Below are positions 13,651 to 25,246 of a stretch of 64,000 bases of DNA, piece by piece. Every line of letters begins with the position of its first letter. The stretch's first letter is position 1. The DNA is from Eutreptiella sp. 'Long Island Sound 2002' (Eukaryota; Euglenozoa; Euglenophyceae; Eutreptiales; Eutreptiaceae). Under the pieces are notes generated by a model, which worked only from the letters and a program-made list of their open reading frames with translations, was not told the DNA's origin and did not search any database. The DNA lies in the NCBI GenBank assembly GCA_964036045.1, contig OZ038379.1, forward strand, positions 83,993,178 through 84,057,177. The letters are read 5' to 3'. The position numbers and the translations under genes are program-made.

Positions 13651-14355
13651 TTACCCGGGGGGTGGCCATATCTGCTCCAGGACGTCCGGGTGTTTTTGCT
13701 GGAGGTAGTCGAGGGTCTGGAAGAAGCATCGCTGGATGCCGGGCATGTCCTCCTCTGTGAGGTGGGGGTAGTTTTGGGTGGGGGTGTCTGGGCCCGGCCA
13801 CAGCAACGTCATGAGGCGGGCTGCCACCATGTACGGGCATAGTTGTAGGGTGGTGGGGTGTGGGGGGGTGGGTCCCCTGCGGTTTGGGGGGGCTTCCCTC
13901 TGCTGGGGGCGCAGCCTGACCACCCACACCCATCGGTCCGTGGGGATCCCCCAGGTCCGTTGGGTCCACTTGGCGAGGCAATACATCGCCCTACCAAGGC
14001 CCTGGTAGCCGCTGCGGATGGAGAGCAGCGTGTCCAGGGATTCGGGTTCCCACGTGCCCCAGATGTGGGGGTCGTCCGGGTCGTCCCCCCTGGCGTACGT
14101 GTCGGGGCCTGGGTTGTGTGGGGGGGGGGGGGGGTGTAGTCGGCGGGGAGGAGGGAGTCGGTGCCGTGTACCACCCAGTGGTCTGTGGGTGCGTGGTAGT
14201 TGGTGGTGGAGAGGGTGTAGTGCAGATTGTACATGAGGGTGTTGTACGTGGAGGGGGCTGGCTGCTGCTCGTCGGGGGTGGGGATGTCCCCCGGGACGTG
14301 GTGCCGGAAGTTGCTCAGGGAGGCCATCCGGGCTACCCATGTTTCCCGCTCCCAC
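13651..14355 (-). CDS. Hypothetical retroelement-like ORF1 C-terminal part
   Basis: The coherent part, about the last 130 of 234 codons, is ordinary-looking protein with many Trp, Leu and Arg residues (for example WGTWEPESLDTLLSIRSGYQ). It begins just after a run of 15 G at 14120-14134. Before that run the good protein sequence is in the frame of the 13809-19394 polyprotein. The two frames therefore look like one gene split by homopolymer slippage, ending at 13651. Function unknown; a gag-like or ORF1-like role is inference from its setting. Confidence 0.5.
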   Translation of the reverse strand: MGAGNMGSPDGLPEQLPAPRPGGHPHPRRAAASPLHVQHPHVQSALHPLHHQLPRTHRPLGGTRHRLPPPRRLHPPPPPHNPGPDTYARGDDPDDPHIWGTWEPESLDTLLSIRSGYQGLGRAMYCLAKWTQRTWGIPTDRWVWVVRLRPQQREAPPNRRGPTPPHPTTLQLCPYMVAARLMTLLWPGPDTPTQNYPHLTEEDMPGIQRCFFQTLDYLQQKHPDVLEQIWPPPG

Positions 14356-17300
14356 TCTTTGGTGCTGTCGGGGGTGGCGTCGGGTGGGGGGTGGGCCATG
14401 TCGGGCTCGTGGTAGCGGGTGCGGCCCTTGGTGTCCACCCGCCCCGGCACAGGGTGTCCGACCAGGTGTCGCCCCCAGTCGATGGGGGGCACCCAGATCC
14501 GGCTCCCCGTGGGGGGCGGGCTCTCGCCGTCTGGGGTGGCGCGTGGGGGGCGCTCGTGTCGGGCGACGTGGAGGAAGGCGTCGAAGAGGAAGTCTCTGAC
14601 GCCTTCCCCCAGGGTGGCCGCCTGAACCAGGGTGGCCGCCCGGATGGGGGTGCTGGTGCCGGAGGTGCGGAGGTACAGCACGACGTCCTGTTCCCCGAGT
14701 CCCCGGAGGTGCTGCCGTACCGCTGCGGGGTTGTGTAGGGCGTAGGGTTCGGCCGGTGCGGCGGCTGGTGGTGCGGGGTGTGATGGGGGGGGTGGTGTGG
14801 GTTGGGCGGGGTGGTCGTCGTTGTCGCGCTTGGGGTCCGGTGATGGGGTCTCTTGTGGCGGTCGCGGGAGGGGGGATTCGCGGTGGCGTGTGTCGGCGGG
14901 GGCATCGACGTCAATTGGCTGGTGCTGGCTGCCGCGTGTTGCGTCCGGGGCCTGGTCTTGGGGGGGGGGCGGGGGGGGATGGTGTGGGGGTGGCGCTGTT
15001 GGTGGTGGGGGGGGCGGGGGTGGGTGTTGTGCTGGCTGGGGGTCTGGGCGTCCCTGTGGGTTGTGTGGGTGTTGCGTGTGTGCGCTCTGCGGTCCTTGCG
15101 GTTCTTGACTGGTTGTGGTGCCGGGGTGTGGTTGGGCTCCCAGGGGCACCGCCTCGCAGGCGCCAGCCAGTGGCGTGTGCGCCCTGGTGCGTGCCGCTAG
15201 CGAACGCCGCTCCATCTCCCGGACTTGCTGAAGGGCTTGCATGGATGGCACACGCGGCTCGAGCTCTCCATTATCCCCCGGCACCAAGAGGATGGCGTGC
15301 TCCTTTGGCAGGACGAGATGGATAGGCGGGGCCATTGCACGGGCCGCGGCACAGTCCGGCGCCTCGAGCGGGACCGCCGCCAAGTGCGAGCTCTGCCTGA
15401 CCACCCAGTGGTGCGGCCCCCCAACTCGGCGTGGCAGCCGCCGCAGCCCCTCCACTATCCAGCTCAGTGCGTGCTGATTGACCAGATGTGATGTCGGCCC
15501 CTTGATGCCACAGTACAGGGCCTCCTGCGCCCTGCGGAGATGCGCTCCTATGACGGACGCATCCACCACGTGCACCGTGCACGCTAACGGGGGCGTGTGC
15601 AACAGGTACGCCGCCGCGCCGATGATCTCTGCCTCCGGGACCGTGCCGTAGATGGCACCCGTCCACGTGGGGATTCCGTGGCTGGCCACCGCCACGTTTG
15701 TGGCGTCGTCTCCCTGGGGCGACGCGTCAGACGATGTGACTTTAGTCGCCACCGGCACCCAGCAGTACCGGTGGGGTTCCAGCCACGCCACGTCGGAGTG
15801 GGGGCTCTGCACCACCTCTCCTAGGGACGCCGCACTGGAGGCCCTCAGCTCCGGGGACAGGACCACCCTCGGCCGATACACCGCATGTGGTCTCCAGGCC
15901 AGGTCACATCCACAGACTGATTTTATGGCGTCCAGGGCGGTGGTATATTCCGCTCCCCAAACTGTTGCGGAGCAGGGGGGCTGGTATACCACCACAGACC
16001 CCTGTTCCACCGCGCCGCCATCACGCAAAGACGTGACGGCGACGTGCGGATCGTGTGGCACGTTGGACATCCGGACCACTTCCGGGACCGAGTACTCATC
16101 CGGATCCGGGATAGGGCCTGCTGACAGCAGAAGGACAATTGGCCACTCGTTGCACCCGTGCACCGCCGCGCATGCCCTGGAAAACGCTGGCCGCCCGTGT
16201 ACAACCCACAGTGGTGGCGGGCTTATGCCGCCCCCGGCGTGAGGAGTGAGTAGGGGGACGGACGCCGGATCATCTTGCTGCTGGTAACCCTCAAAGACGT
16301 CCCCCAATAGAAAAAGGAGGGCGGCTAGCGGGACGAACGGCATGGACAGCCCCGGGTTGGCCGGGTCCCATCCTTCCTCCCTGTATCCGCCCACCACATA
16401 CACGTCCCCCGTAGTGGACTGTTTATTGCGTTTGCTGGCCTTCTTTCGGCGCACCGGGTGTATTAGCCGGTGAGTCAACGGACTAGGTTGCTGCGGCCGG
16501 AAGACGTCGCGGAGCCCCGTGAACCACACGTGGTCCAGCTGATGGGGCCCTACTCCTGCGTGCGGAAGGTGCAGGTGGTCCTCATGACATTCCTGAAGCT
16601 GGACAGCCCAGTGCCCAGGCGCAGGACAGGGGAGCCGCGCATGCAGGAGGTCATTTGCGGGATCAGTCAGGGACTGTACCGTCGCATCTGTGCGGGGCCC
16701 CGAGAGAACGCAGATGTCTCTACCCTTGAAGGAATAGGATTGGGACACCCACTTCCGCACCGCCCACTGCACTTGCGGCAGATGGGCGTGTACACACGAG
16801 TACACCGACGATGGCATGAGAACGTTGGGCAGCTTCTCGAATTGCAGGGCTGCAGCCTTGATGGCAGTATTCAGCTTGATCACCGCCTCCGCCGTGTCGG
16901 ACAGGTAGGGAGCCGCGTACCGCACGATGCCTCCAACCACAACCGCCATCACCTCATGAGGCACCGACGCCGGCCCCAACGTGTTCTTGCACCAGCCCAG
17001 CAGAGCTTCACACCGGAGTACATGTTTCTCCTTCATGCTCGCCACCCCCCTGGGATCGAGGCCCAGGCCCAAGTACGGTACCGTGCCCTTGGCACGTAAG
17101 CATACCCATGGGGCCGCCGTGTTCCCTGGGCTCAGGCACACCATAATCGAATGGATGCGAGCAGTATTGGCATAGGCGCATTTGCCGACGTTGAGGGACA
17201 TGCCCATGTCCGTGAGATACCGCGCTATCGCCGCTGCATACTCCAGGAATTGCGGCAGGGAGTGCGCTATCAACAAGAGGTCATCACAGTACGCCTGCAC

Positions 17301-19394
17301 CAGGGGTGGCACCGCATGGCGAGCATCTCCCCGCGCCTTGCAGGCGAGGCTCCGCAGGAGAGGCTCCAAGAGGAGCAGGTAGAGCACAGCGCTCTCCGCA
17401 CTGCCCTGCCGCAGGCCCCTGTGGAGCCGAATGCTCGGCGTCGGGCCGTGCGCGGTGACGATGCGCACCAGAGACCCGCAGCTCAGGGTGTGGAAGAGCC
17501 TTATGAGCTCCTCCGGGACTCCTATGTGGCGCAGGAAGAGCGCCAGCGCCCCGTGCGGCGCTGTGTCAAAAGCTTTTGACACATCGAAGGCCAGGACGTG
17601 GTTTTCCTCCAGCCCACGCTGCAGCCTGCGCAGGGCCAGGAACACCGGGGCAGCCGCCGTGGAGCCCGGCATGGCTCCGAACTGCCAGTCCGCAGCCAGT
17701 CCCTTGCGTGGCAGGACAGCTGTGAACCTCCGCATGAGGGGAGTCATGAGCATTCGCATGTCTTGCTGCCCTAGCGCTATCGGCCTGTACTCGTCCAGGT
17801 TGCCCGTGGCTGTGCCCTTGGGCATCAGCCAGATAATCGCCTCGTGCCAGGACTCCGGGACGTCTGCACCCCGCAGGATAGCCCTGTACGCGTGCACCAG
17901 GAGCCCCTGCACCGGTTCAGGCAGCTGTGCTATGAGGGCAGCCGTGACCCGGTTGGACCCCGGAACTTTGTCGTCCGCCGCGGCCTGCCTCACGGCGTCT
18001 TTAAGGTCCTGCAGGGTGTAGGCCTGTACCGACCTCCATCCCTCCGGCACCCCTTTGGGAATGTGGGCCCGGACCAGCCGCTCGAAGGCCGGCAGGTTCA
18101 CTGGCCGCTTGGCGTACAGCGCCTCCCAATACCTCTGGACCTCGCCAATGACGTCCGAGGCCTCCAAGAGCACCTTCTCCGACTCGCGGACGCGTACGGA
18201 CCATAGGCCCGACGGGGCATAGTTCACCACGTTGATGGCCCCCCGTATCGCCGTCCATCGGAGCTGCAGATCCGGTACCCTGCCCCGCCAATAGTCTTTG
18301 ATGGACCGGCGCCTGTTGCTCCTGAAGACACCCCGCAGCTCCTCCACGCGTGTCTCTAGCTGGTGGAGCTGTTGGTCCAACGCGGCACGTAGGTCCTCCA
18401 CCGAGGCGGGGGACAGGTCGGGGTCCAACCGCCGGAGGTGCTGTAGCAGGGCAGTCGCTTCTTGGGCGTGGACTCCGGCCGCCGCCGCGTCCCGTTGCCA
18501 CAGCTGATGTGCACGCCAGGCCATGGCCTGCTGATCCGAGAGGACCTGGGCCAAAGACGCCTCCGTCTCCGCCTGCCCGTACGGGTACTGCGGGTCCACG
18601 CCTGATGGCATGCGCACTCCCGTGACCCTGGACACGTCATCACGGAAGGCGTAGAGCAGGTCAAAGACCGCTTGCACCTCCGACGTGCCCATGGTGGCAG
18701 TGTCCTGGTCCGACGAGAGCCACGCCTGTAGCCGCCGATCCCCGCAGGCCTTCTGCAGTACTGCCGCCGCCGCCGCCTCACGAACCCCCGGGGAGTCCGG
18801 GCGTATGGCATGCAGCCTGCCTTGGGCGTGCGAGTAGGCCATCCTGGTGACCCTCTCTTTGCCGGCCACCGCCAGCGGGAGGTCCAGGACCACAGGGCCA
18901 TGATCCGACCCCAGTGACGCTGGAGACCGCCCCGGCGCCAAGTGTGGGCGCTCACGCGCCGCCCATGGGACCAGAGGCGAGTTTAGAAGGAAGGAGTCCA
19001 GTCGGTGCCCTGCTCTCGTGGGCCTCCTGTCCTCCTCCCGTTCCGGGCCTGCCCTGTGGAAACCACACTGTTCCCACAGTGCCTGGAATCTCCTCGTGGT
19101 GGGGTGCCACGGGGACTCCAGCCACACGTTGAAGTCCCCTCCGAGGAGCACGGCCCTGGTGCCACCCGCGCTCTTGGCCGCCGCGTACATGGCCACGTCA
19201 GCCCAGAAGGACGCCTTAGACGCCCAGGAGTCGCCGCCGCTGCCCGGGCCGTGGACGTTGATGACCGTGAGGGTGCCACCTGCGGTCACCACATCGAGGG
19301 CCATGGCCTTGCCCGGCACGATGTCCACGATGTCTCGAACTTCCTCCGCGGCGAACACGTCCGCCCGAAGGGCAATCAAGAGCCCGCCGCGCAC
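13809..19394 (-). CDS. LINE ORF2: APE endonuclease, RT, RNase H; fused to foreign ORF
   Basis: An uninterrupted frame of 1,861 codons. Residues 1-180 are the APE-type endonuclease without its N-terminus, with GGDFNV at 85-90 and SDHGPV at 163-168. RT spans about 470-790: LMPKG...YRPIAL near 523-541, the catalytic aspartates in FDVSKAFD (603-610) and AYCDD (701-705), and GLRQGS at 660-665. RNase H spans about 1215-1320, with D1223, E1254/E1256 and D1278 as likely metal ligands. LINE sequence stops exactly at residue 1420 (nt 15135). The remaining 441 codons come from the foreign segment and are proline-rich. The first methionine is not the original start: the same frame extends upstream past a TAG at 19413. 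Relative to copy II, 91 codons between RT and RNase H are deleted in frame. Confidence 0.9.
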   Translation of the reverse strand: MRGGLLIALRADVFAAEEVRDIVDIVPGKAMALDVVTAGGTLTVINVHGPGSGGDSWASKASFWADVAMYAAAKSAGGTRAVLLGGDFNVWLESPWHPTTRRFQALWEQCGFHRAGPEREEDRRPTRAGHRLDSFLLNSPLVPWAARERPHLAPGRSPASLGSDHGPVVLDLPLAVAGKERVTRMAYSHAQGRLHAIRPDSPGVREAAAAAVLQKACGDRRLQAWLSSDQDTATMGTSEVQAVFDLLYAFRDDVSRVTGVRMPSGVDPQYPYGQAETEASLAQVLSDQQAMAWRAHQLWQRDAAAAGVHAQEATALLQHLRRLDPDLSPASVEDLRAALDQQLHQLETRVEELRGVFRSNRRRSIKDYWRGRVPDLQLRWTAIRGAINVVNYAPSGLWSVRVRESEKVLLEASDVIGEVQRYWEALYAKRPVNLPAFERLVRAHIPKGVPEGWRSVQAYTLQDLKDAVRQAAADDKVPGSNRVTAALIAQLPEPVQGLLVHAYRAILRGADVPESWHEAIIWLMPKGTATGNLDEYRPIALGQQDMRMLMTPLMRRFTAVLPRKGLAADWQFGAMPGSTAAAPVFLALRRLQRGLEENHVLAFDVSKAFDTAPHGALALFLRHIGVPEELIRLFHTLSCGSLVRIVTAHGPTPSIRLHRGLRQGSAESAVLYLLLLEPLLRSLACKARGDARHAVPPLVQAYCDDLLLIAHSLPQFLEYAAAIARYLTDMGMSLNVGKCAYANTARIHSIMVCLSPGNTAAPWVCLRAKGTVPYLGLGLDPRGVASMKEKHVLRCEALLGWCKNTLGPASVPHEVMAVVVGGIVRYAAPYLSDTAEAVIKLNTAIKAAALQFEKLPNVLMPSSVYSCVHAHLPQVQWAVRKWVSQSYSFKGRDICVLSGPRTDATVQSLTDPANDLLHARLPCPAPGHWAVQLQECHEDHLHLPHAGVGPHQLDHVWFTGLRDVFRPQQPSPLTHRLIHPVRRKKASKRNKQSTTGDVYVVGGYREEGWDPANPGLSMPFVPLAALLFLLGDVFEGYQQQDDPASVPLLTPHAGGGISPPPLWVVHGRPAFSRACAAVHGCNEWPIVLLLSAGPIPDPDEYSVPEVVRMSNVPHDPHVAVTSLRDGGAVEQGSVVVYQPPCSATVWGAEYTTALDAIKSVCGCDLAWRPHAVYRPRVVLSPELRASSAASLGEVVQSPHSDVAWLEPHRYCWVPVATKVTSSDASPQGDDATNVAVASHGIPTWTGAIYGTVPEAEIIGAAAYLLHTPPLACTVHVVDASVIGAHLRRAQEALYCGIKGPTSHLVNQHALSWIVEGLRRLPRRVGGPHHWVVRQSSHLAAVPLEAPDCAAARAMAPPIHLVLPKEHAILLVPGDNGELEPRVPSMQALQQVREMERRSLAARTRAHTPLAGACEAVPLGAQPHPGTTTSQEPQGPQSAHTQHPHNPQGRPDPQPAQHPPPPPPPPTAPPPHHPPPPPPQDQAPDATRGSQHQPIDVDAPADTRHRESPLPRPPQETPSPDPKRDNDDHPAQPTPPPPSHPAPPAAAPAEPYALHNPAAVRQHLRGLGEQDVVLYLRTSGTSTPIRAATLVQAATLGEGVRDFLFDAFLHVARHERPPRATPDGESPPPTGSRIWVPPIDWGRHLVGHPVPGRVDTKGRTRYHEPDMAHPPPDATPDSTKEWERETWVARMASLSNFRHHVPGDIPTPDEQQPAPSTYNTLMYNLHYTLSTTNYHAPTDHWVVHGTDSLLPADYTPPPPHTTQAPTRTPGGTTRTTPTSGARGNPNPWTRCSPSAAATRALVGRCIASPSGPNGPGGSPRTDGCGWSGCAPSRGKPPQTAGDPPPHTPPPYNYARTWWQPAS
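15135..15288. repeat. 154-bp direct repeat flanking foreign segment (right)
   Basis: Partner of 10653-10806. The LINE reading frame is intact through this block and passes into the foreign segment at 15134 without a stop. Confidence 0.95.
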
Positions 19395-19412
19395 CGCTGC
19401 CGCCGACGCTGC

Positions 19413-19661
19413 CTAGGCATCCACCCCTGGGTACGCATGATACCCGTGGTGACGCCACAGATCCTCCGAGTGCGCTACACCCTGAGGGTCCCGCAGGCCG
19501 GTCTCCTGGAACAGGCCCGGGATGGCACCCTCGGCCTTCATGATGCCCGCCGCCACCGCTTCACCGTCGAGCATACTTGGGGCCACCGGTACGCCGTCCC
19601 CCGGCATCGAGCCCTGGACGTTCCAGGACACCAGCGCTGGGGTGTCGGAGGCGGGGCCCCT
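19413..19661 (-). pseudogene. LINE ORF2 N-terminus, start of endonuclease, copy I
   Basis: This segment lies between the conserved UGA (19662-19664) and a TAG at 19413-19415, in the frame of the polyprotein. It encodes the first endonuclease strands: SWNVQGS near the start, matching the N-terminal Asn motif of APE-type nucleases, and FQETGL, carrying the conserved Glu. The TAG separates it from the rest of the nuclease, so copy I cannot make a complete enzyme unless the stop is read through. Confidence 0.8.
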
Positions 19662-20375
19662 TCATGGCTGCACGTGTGGACCGGGGCCCCCGGCCGGATC
19701 CGGATCACCGGACGGAGGGGGGCCACCAGCAGGTTCAGGGGGACCACCCGCACCCGGCGCGGGCGGCCGGCGAGGTGGCCCCTGTCCCCGTGGGCCTCCG
19801 CCCGAGGCGGCCGTCGTCTGCTGAGACCCGGCAGATGCGGCGGGCTCCCCCTCTGCCTGCCCGCCGGATGTACTTGCCGCCGTTCTCCCCGTAGAAGTCA
19901 CTGCCCCACGCCGTGCTGCAAACCCAATCGCTCCAGATCGTGCCGCCGACGGCGACGCCTTGCGCTCCGCCGCAGGGCGGGCACCCGTGGGCAGCGTGAG
20001 CGCTCTGGACCTCGCCTGGGCCGACGCGAAAGGCCCCGCCTGGCCCCTCGGCATAACGCCAGCCAGCATGGCTAGCGCCTGGTCCCGTTGCGCCGGATCA
20101 GTCGCATGTTCCCGCTGGATGTGGTCCAGCAGGTCCTTCGGGTGGAGGTGCATAGGCCGGCAGTGCGTGCCAGCTTTCCATGTGCAGTGACCAGCCCCAT
20201 CCAGCCGAGAACAGTAGCAGACGTTGATCGTCTTTGTCCCACACTGCTCCGTGGCCAAGTCGCCACCGAAGTGCTGCAGCACGTACCGAATGTTGGTATA
20301 GCCGCCATACTGAGGCGGCGGGCCCCTCTTGGGCGGCGGCTTGGGCTCCACTTTCGGGGCCTGCCTCGCCGCATA
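19662..20375 (-). pseudogene. LINE ORF1 C-terminal end with C2H2-like zinc motif, copy I
   Basis: This is the truncated end of ORF1. The segment has a C-x7-C-x12-H-x4-H motif ([10 protein letters not shown] then LLDHIQREH), conserved in copies II and III, followed by an Ala/Gly/Pro-rich tail that ends in UGA at 19662. A nucleic-acid-binding, gag-like role fits LINE ORF1 proteins. The open frame continues past 20375 only as Ile-Tyr repeats encoded by (TA)n, which is an artefact of the truncation. Confidence 0.8.
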
Positions 20376-21796
<1,421 letters not shown>

Positions 21797-23911
21797 GTCA
21801 TAGTCATAGTCATAACCACTTATCATGCCGTCTACTGGAGTTACCGGGCATCTCGCGCTGACAGGTGGTTCGTGCCTCGCTCGATCCCGTGGGTCCGAGG
21901 GCTGCCTGAGGTGGCCCACAGCATGACGGAGGACCCAGAGGACCGGGGATACCGGTCAACCAGGCTTTGGGGGCAGTGGCAACTGCATTGCGTTAGCATT
22001 AGCTCCAGCGACGGACGCTGGCCCGTTTATTCGCCGGGGGTAAGGGGGCAAGGCACAGCAATGCAGCAGCATCGCAACAAGCAGAAAGCAAGGGCTTCTC
22101 TGTCCGGCGCAAAGCGGCAACAAAGGAACAAAGCAGCACGCATGCGGCGAAGCGAGAGCGGACCCTCCGTCGTTCGCGTACTCCCGCCGCCGTGGAGACG
22201 TCCATCACCCGTGACCCCACGGAATCCATTCCCATCTGCGTACTCGTAATTGCCCACCACCCCTGACTCCATGTATCCCTCTGCCAGCACGCAATAGCCC
22301 GTAGATGCATAGGCAGGATTTCTGGGAGGCTCCAGCCTAGCCTGGCCCTCAGCTTTCATCGCCCCCATGTCCCCACAATGTACGCCGCCGACCCACCGCA
22401 CCACTTCCCTAGTATGGTACAGAAACACGGTATCCACTCCACGTCCCCGTGGCCCTGAGCTGCTCCCACACCCTTGATATATACCATGCCGGCACTCCAT
22501 GTCAGGGGCCAGCACCCAATCAGCTTCGAGGCATCCACTTGCCCACGTTTAATATGATTTGAGTGTCTACAGGGGGGGACGCCGGCCGCTACGCGACGGG
22601 AGTGGCGCAACCCGTGTATATCGCTGGCTGGGATTCGGGCTAGTGGGTGCCGTAGCTTGGTTATCGACCCCCTGTAGGGGTACCCTCCATAGGCTCGCCC
22701 CGGGCTGTGGTAACCAGGTGCACCTCATCTGGCCCACATACATTGTCCTGGCGCCTACCCTTGACCCTTACCTGCACTGTTTGGCCAGCTCCCGTGGTTG
22801 CGCCTCTTCCGCCACAGCAGCGGCCAGGCCGCAGGTTCGGCCCCCACCGACGACGTGGCGAGCCTACTTATAGCATTGGCCCGCGCGTCACCCCCCGGAC
22901 CACTCAGCACGCCGCTCCTCCTCCCTCCTCGCCTCTAGCCGACCGGACTGGCGCCCCCCAGGGGTAAGCCGTTACAATGGTGAGGCGGCCGCATACTCTT
23001 CGCTACGACGCCACGCAGTACCGCTGTTGCCACGCCAATGCCACCTGCGAGCCGCCACGACACGCACCACCGCAACCACAAGGCCATGGTCACAGGTTAG
23101 ACTATGTACATGCCCGCAGGCACGGTCCCTCTAGTTTGTTAACGGGGCCAGGGGATGCCCCCACGCTCCCCCTGAGTTGTTAGAGGGGTCACGGAGACAC
23201 CCCAGTACCGCCATGCATCCCCGCTGCTCCCCCACTGTACGGTTCCCCAGTACCGCCGCGTACCCCCACCGTACGGACCCCAGTACCGCCGCGTATACCC
23301 CCAAGACGCCAGTACACCGTCACCTTGAACTCCGGGTGCCCCCCGTGAGTGCTCCTCCCAGGCTGCCACGCCGTCTCCAGGACGCCCGCCATACTGTCCA
23401 CCTGACGACCTCGCTGTCATATCCTTCTACGCACACATCTTCGCTTCGTCGCCGCCCCTGGGGCCTGCACGCTGTCCCCGCAACCCCGTGTAACACTCCC
23501 AGGGGGCGGCGTAACGCCGTAACCCCCAGACAACTCCGTGCACCCCCGGTGTATCCCGAGCAACCACTCCCAATACTGCCGTAGCCGGGCCGCCAGTAGA
23601 GACCCCGGTGCCATGGGAATACCCTACAGGGGTTTGGGCCTTATTACCCTGGTCGGGACGACCCATGACACCTCACTGTTGTATGCGGCGACCCGGGGCA
23701 GGCGGGTGAAGCATCCCTGTCTGACCCTCATGCACGGGGGCAGTACGGCTCACCATCAGGCCGGCACGACCTGTCACATCGCGTTGGCCGTCATACGCCG
23801 CCTGCCAGTACCGCACAATCAGGCCATGAGGGCACTGCTTCTCAGGCGCTACCCCCTCCGCTGCGTCCAGCATAGGGACAGTAGCAGGTGCACCCACAAT
23901 TCCTGACCCCT
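21797..23911 (-). other. 3' untranslated region of LINE copy II
   Basis: It matches 6633-8918 almost base for base, including the direct repeats around cagtaccgccgcgta at 23203-23300 and the terminal (TATGAC)3. No frame stays open across the copies. Confidence 0.75.
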
Positions 23912-24262
23912 TCAATCTGCATCACCCCCGGCCCCCACCACGCCGTCACCATTTCCTCCGTGATGCCACAACCAGAGTATCCGCGAGTCGCCCTCCAGTG
24001 CCGCCCACCACAGCATCAGGGGCAGGGCCGCCGACGGCGCTCCAGGGCACCGTACCCCTTCCACTCGGACGCTCTTCAGGCCACCCTGGATTGTCTTCCA
24101 GGCACTTGAGGACATCTGTCCAGAGTGTTGCAGTGCCCACCTCGCTTTAGGCCACCCCCTATCGGCACGCTCCTTACATGTCCCGCATAGTGGGACGGAG
24201 GCACACTGATGAACCCAAACTGACGCGGTTTCCCTGCACCCGTGGCATCGCTGCGAAAGCAC
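23912..24262 (-). CDS. LINE ORF2 C-terminus with cysteine cluster, copy II
   Basis: The last 116 codons of ORF2, ending GAGGDAD. They start with the C-x2-C-x8-H-x-C-x5-C-x2-C cluster (CHGCRETASVWVHQC, then CGTC), a likely zinc site of unknown function. It is in the same frame as 24335-25246, with one stop between them, so the two were one protein. Confidence 0.65.
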   Translation of the reverse strand: MLSQRCHGCRETASVWVHQCASVPLCGTCKERADRGWPKARWALQHSGQMSSSAWKTIQGGLKSVRVEGVRCPGAPSAALPLMLWWAALEGDSRILWLWHHGGNGDGVVGAGGDAD

Positions 24263-24334
24263 AGACCGCGACGGAACGCTGCTACCATCACTACACTGCG
24301 ACCATAGGTCCTGCCATACATCGCAGCACGCGTC

Positions 24335-25246
24335 CTAGAGTCCGAGCAAAGCACCCGCCAGCGTGCGTGCTGTCGCACAACTGAGGAGGCTGCGCCTCGC
24401 ATCCTCCCACGTCGACACCGGGCGGAGTATCGGTCGCCCGTCGGGCATCACCGGCAGGCTCTCAAGCAGCCAGGGCCACCGCGCAACTTTTGGGCTGTGT
24501 GTGCCATGCGCTAGGAGCTCCCAACCGTAGTCCCGTAAGACCTCCCCGATGACATCAAACCCGTCCTGCTCCGGGCCCCTGGCGGATGCCAGAACCAAGC
24601 GTTGTCCTCCCGCCCGTGCCTCAATGACCGCCGCGAGGCCCAGAGTGTCAAGGGTGTGACGGGCATCGGCAGCCACGTGGTCGTCCCCCTCTGCCAGAGA
24701 GAACATGGCCTCCGTGACGTGGTCTTGCGCGTCGTCGCCCTGTACCCGTGCCAGCTGCTTGGAGCCCACTAACACTGCCATGGACCGCTGCTCCGTGACC
24801 GCTGGTATGGCTCGTCGCAGCTGCTGGTCATACAGCCACAACGTACCCACGTCAAGTACGACAGCCACCGCCAGCATTGGGAGACTGCACAGAGGTTGCT
24901 GAAGGACCGGCAGCACCTCGCGAGGCCAGCCCATGACGTTCCCCACTGCTGGATGGTTGGCGTACACCTGGAGCCAGGGATCACTCTTGCCGTCAGGGCT
25001 TCTCACCAGGGTACCACGCACCACGACGGTACCACGCGGGACCACTCCCTGAATGTCGTGATGTCCCGTGCCACCCAGGAACCGATCCACTGGCTGAAGG
25101 CCTGCGCCACCGCCGCCATCTAGTGAGGGAACAAGGACATGGCCTCGTCTTGCGCGATGCACGACCGTGGCACCAGCAGTGCGTGCAGCGGTGCCCTCAG
25201 AAAGGTTGCCCGCAGGTCGCCGGGGAGGCCGGCAAACGGGTTCCAC
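24335..25246 (-). CDS. LINE ORF2 C-terminal extension, copy II
   Basis: 303 codons between the CCHC knuckle and the final cysteine cluster. The segment VAVVLDVGTLWLYDQQLRRA is in the correct frame here, whereas copy I shifts nearby. The region is mostly alpha/beta-looking with no motif I can name; I do not see the PD...D-E signature of a restriction-like endonuclease. Both ends are defined by secondary lesions, not real gene ends. Confidence 0.65.
   Translation of the reverse strand: MEPVCRPPRRPAGNLSEGTAARTAGATVVHRARRGHVLVPSLDGGGGAGLQPVDRFLGGTGHHDIQGVVPRGTVVVRGTLVRSPDGKSDPWLQVYANHPAVGNVMGWPREVLPVLQQPLCSLPMLAVAVVLDVGTLWLYDQQLRRAIPAVTEQRSMAVLVGSKQLARVQGDDAQDHVTEAMFSLAEGDDHVAADARHTLDTLGLAAVIEARAGGQRLVLASARGPEQDGFDVIGEVLRDYGWELLAHGTHSPKVARWPWLLESLPVMPDGRPILRPVSTWEDARRSLLSCATARTLAGALLGL

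Larger units (their letters stand above)
10807..15134. mobile_element. 4.3-kb foreign segment inside LINE copy I
   Basis: The sequence between the 154-bp repeats has no match in copies II or III at the equivalent point. It starts with (GTAG)4 at 10807, holds a 65-bp triplication, a poly-T/poly-A hairpin and, on the minus strand at about 12000-15134, a proline-rich coding region. No terminal inverted repeats are evident. It may be an inserted element with a very long target duplication, or a segment trapped between two recombined LINE copies. I cannot assign it to a family. Confidence 0.7.
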
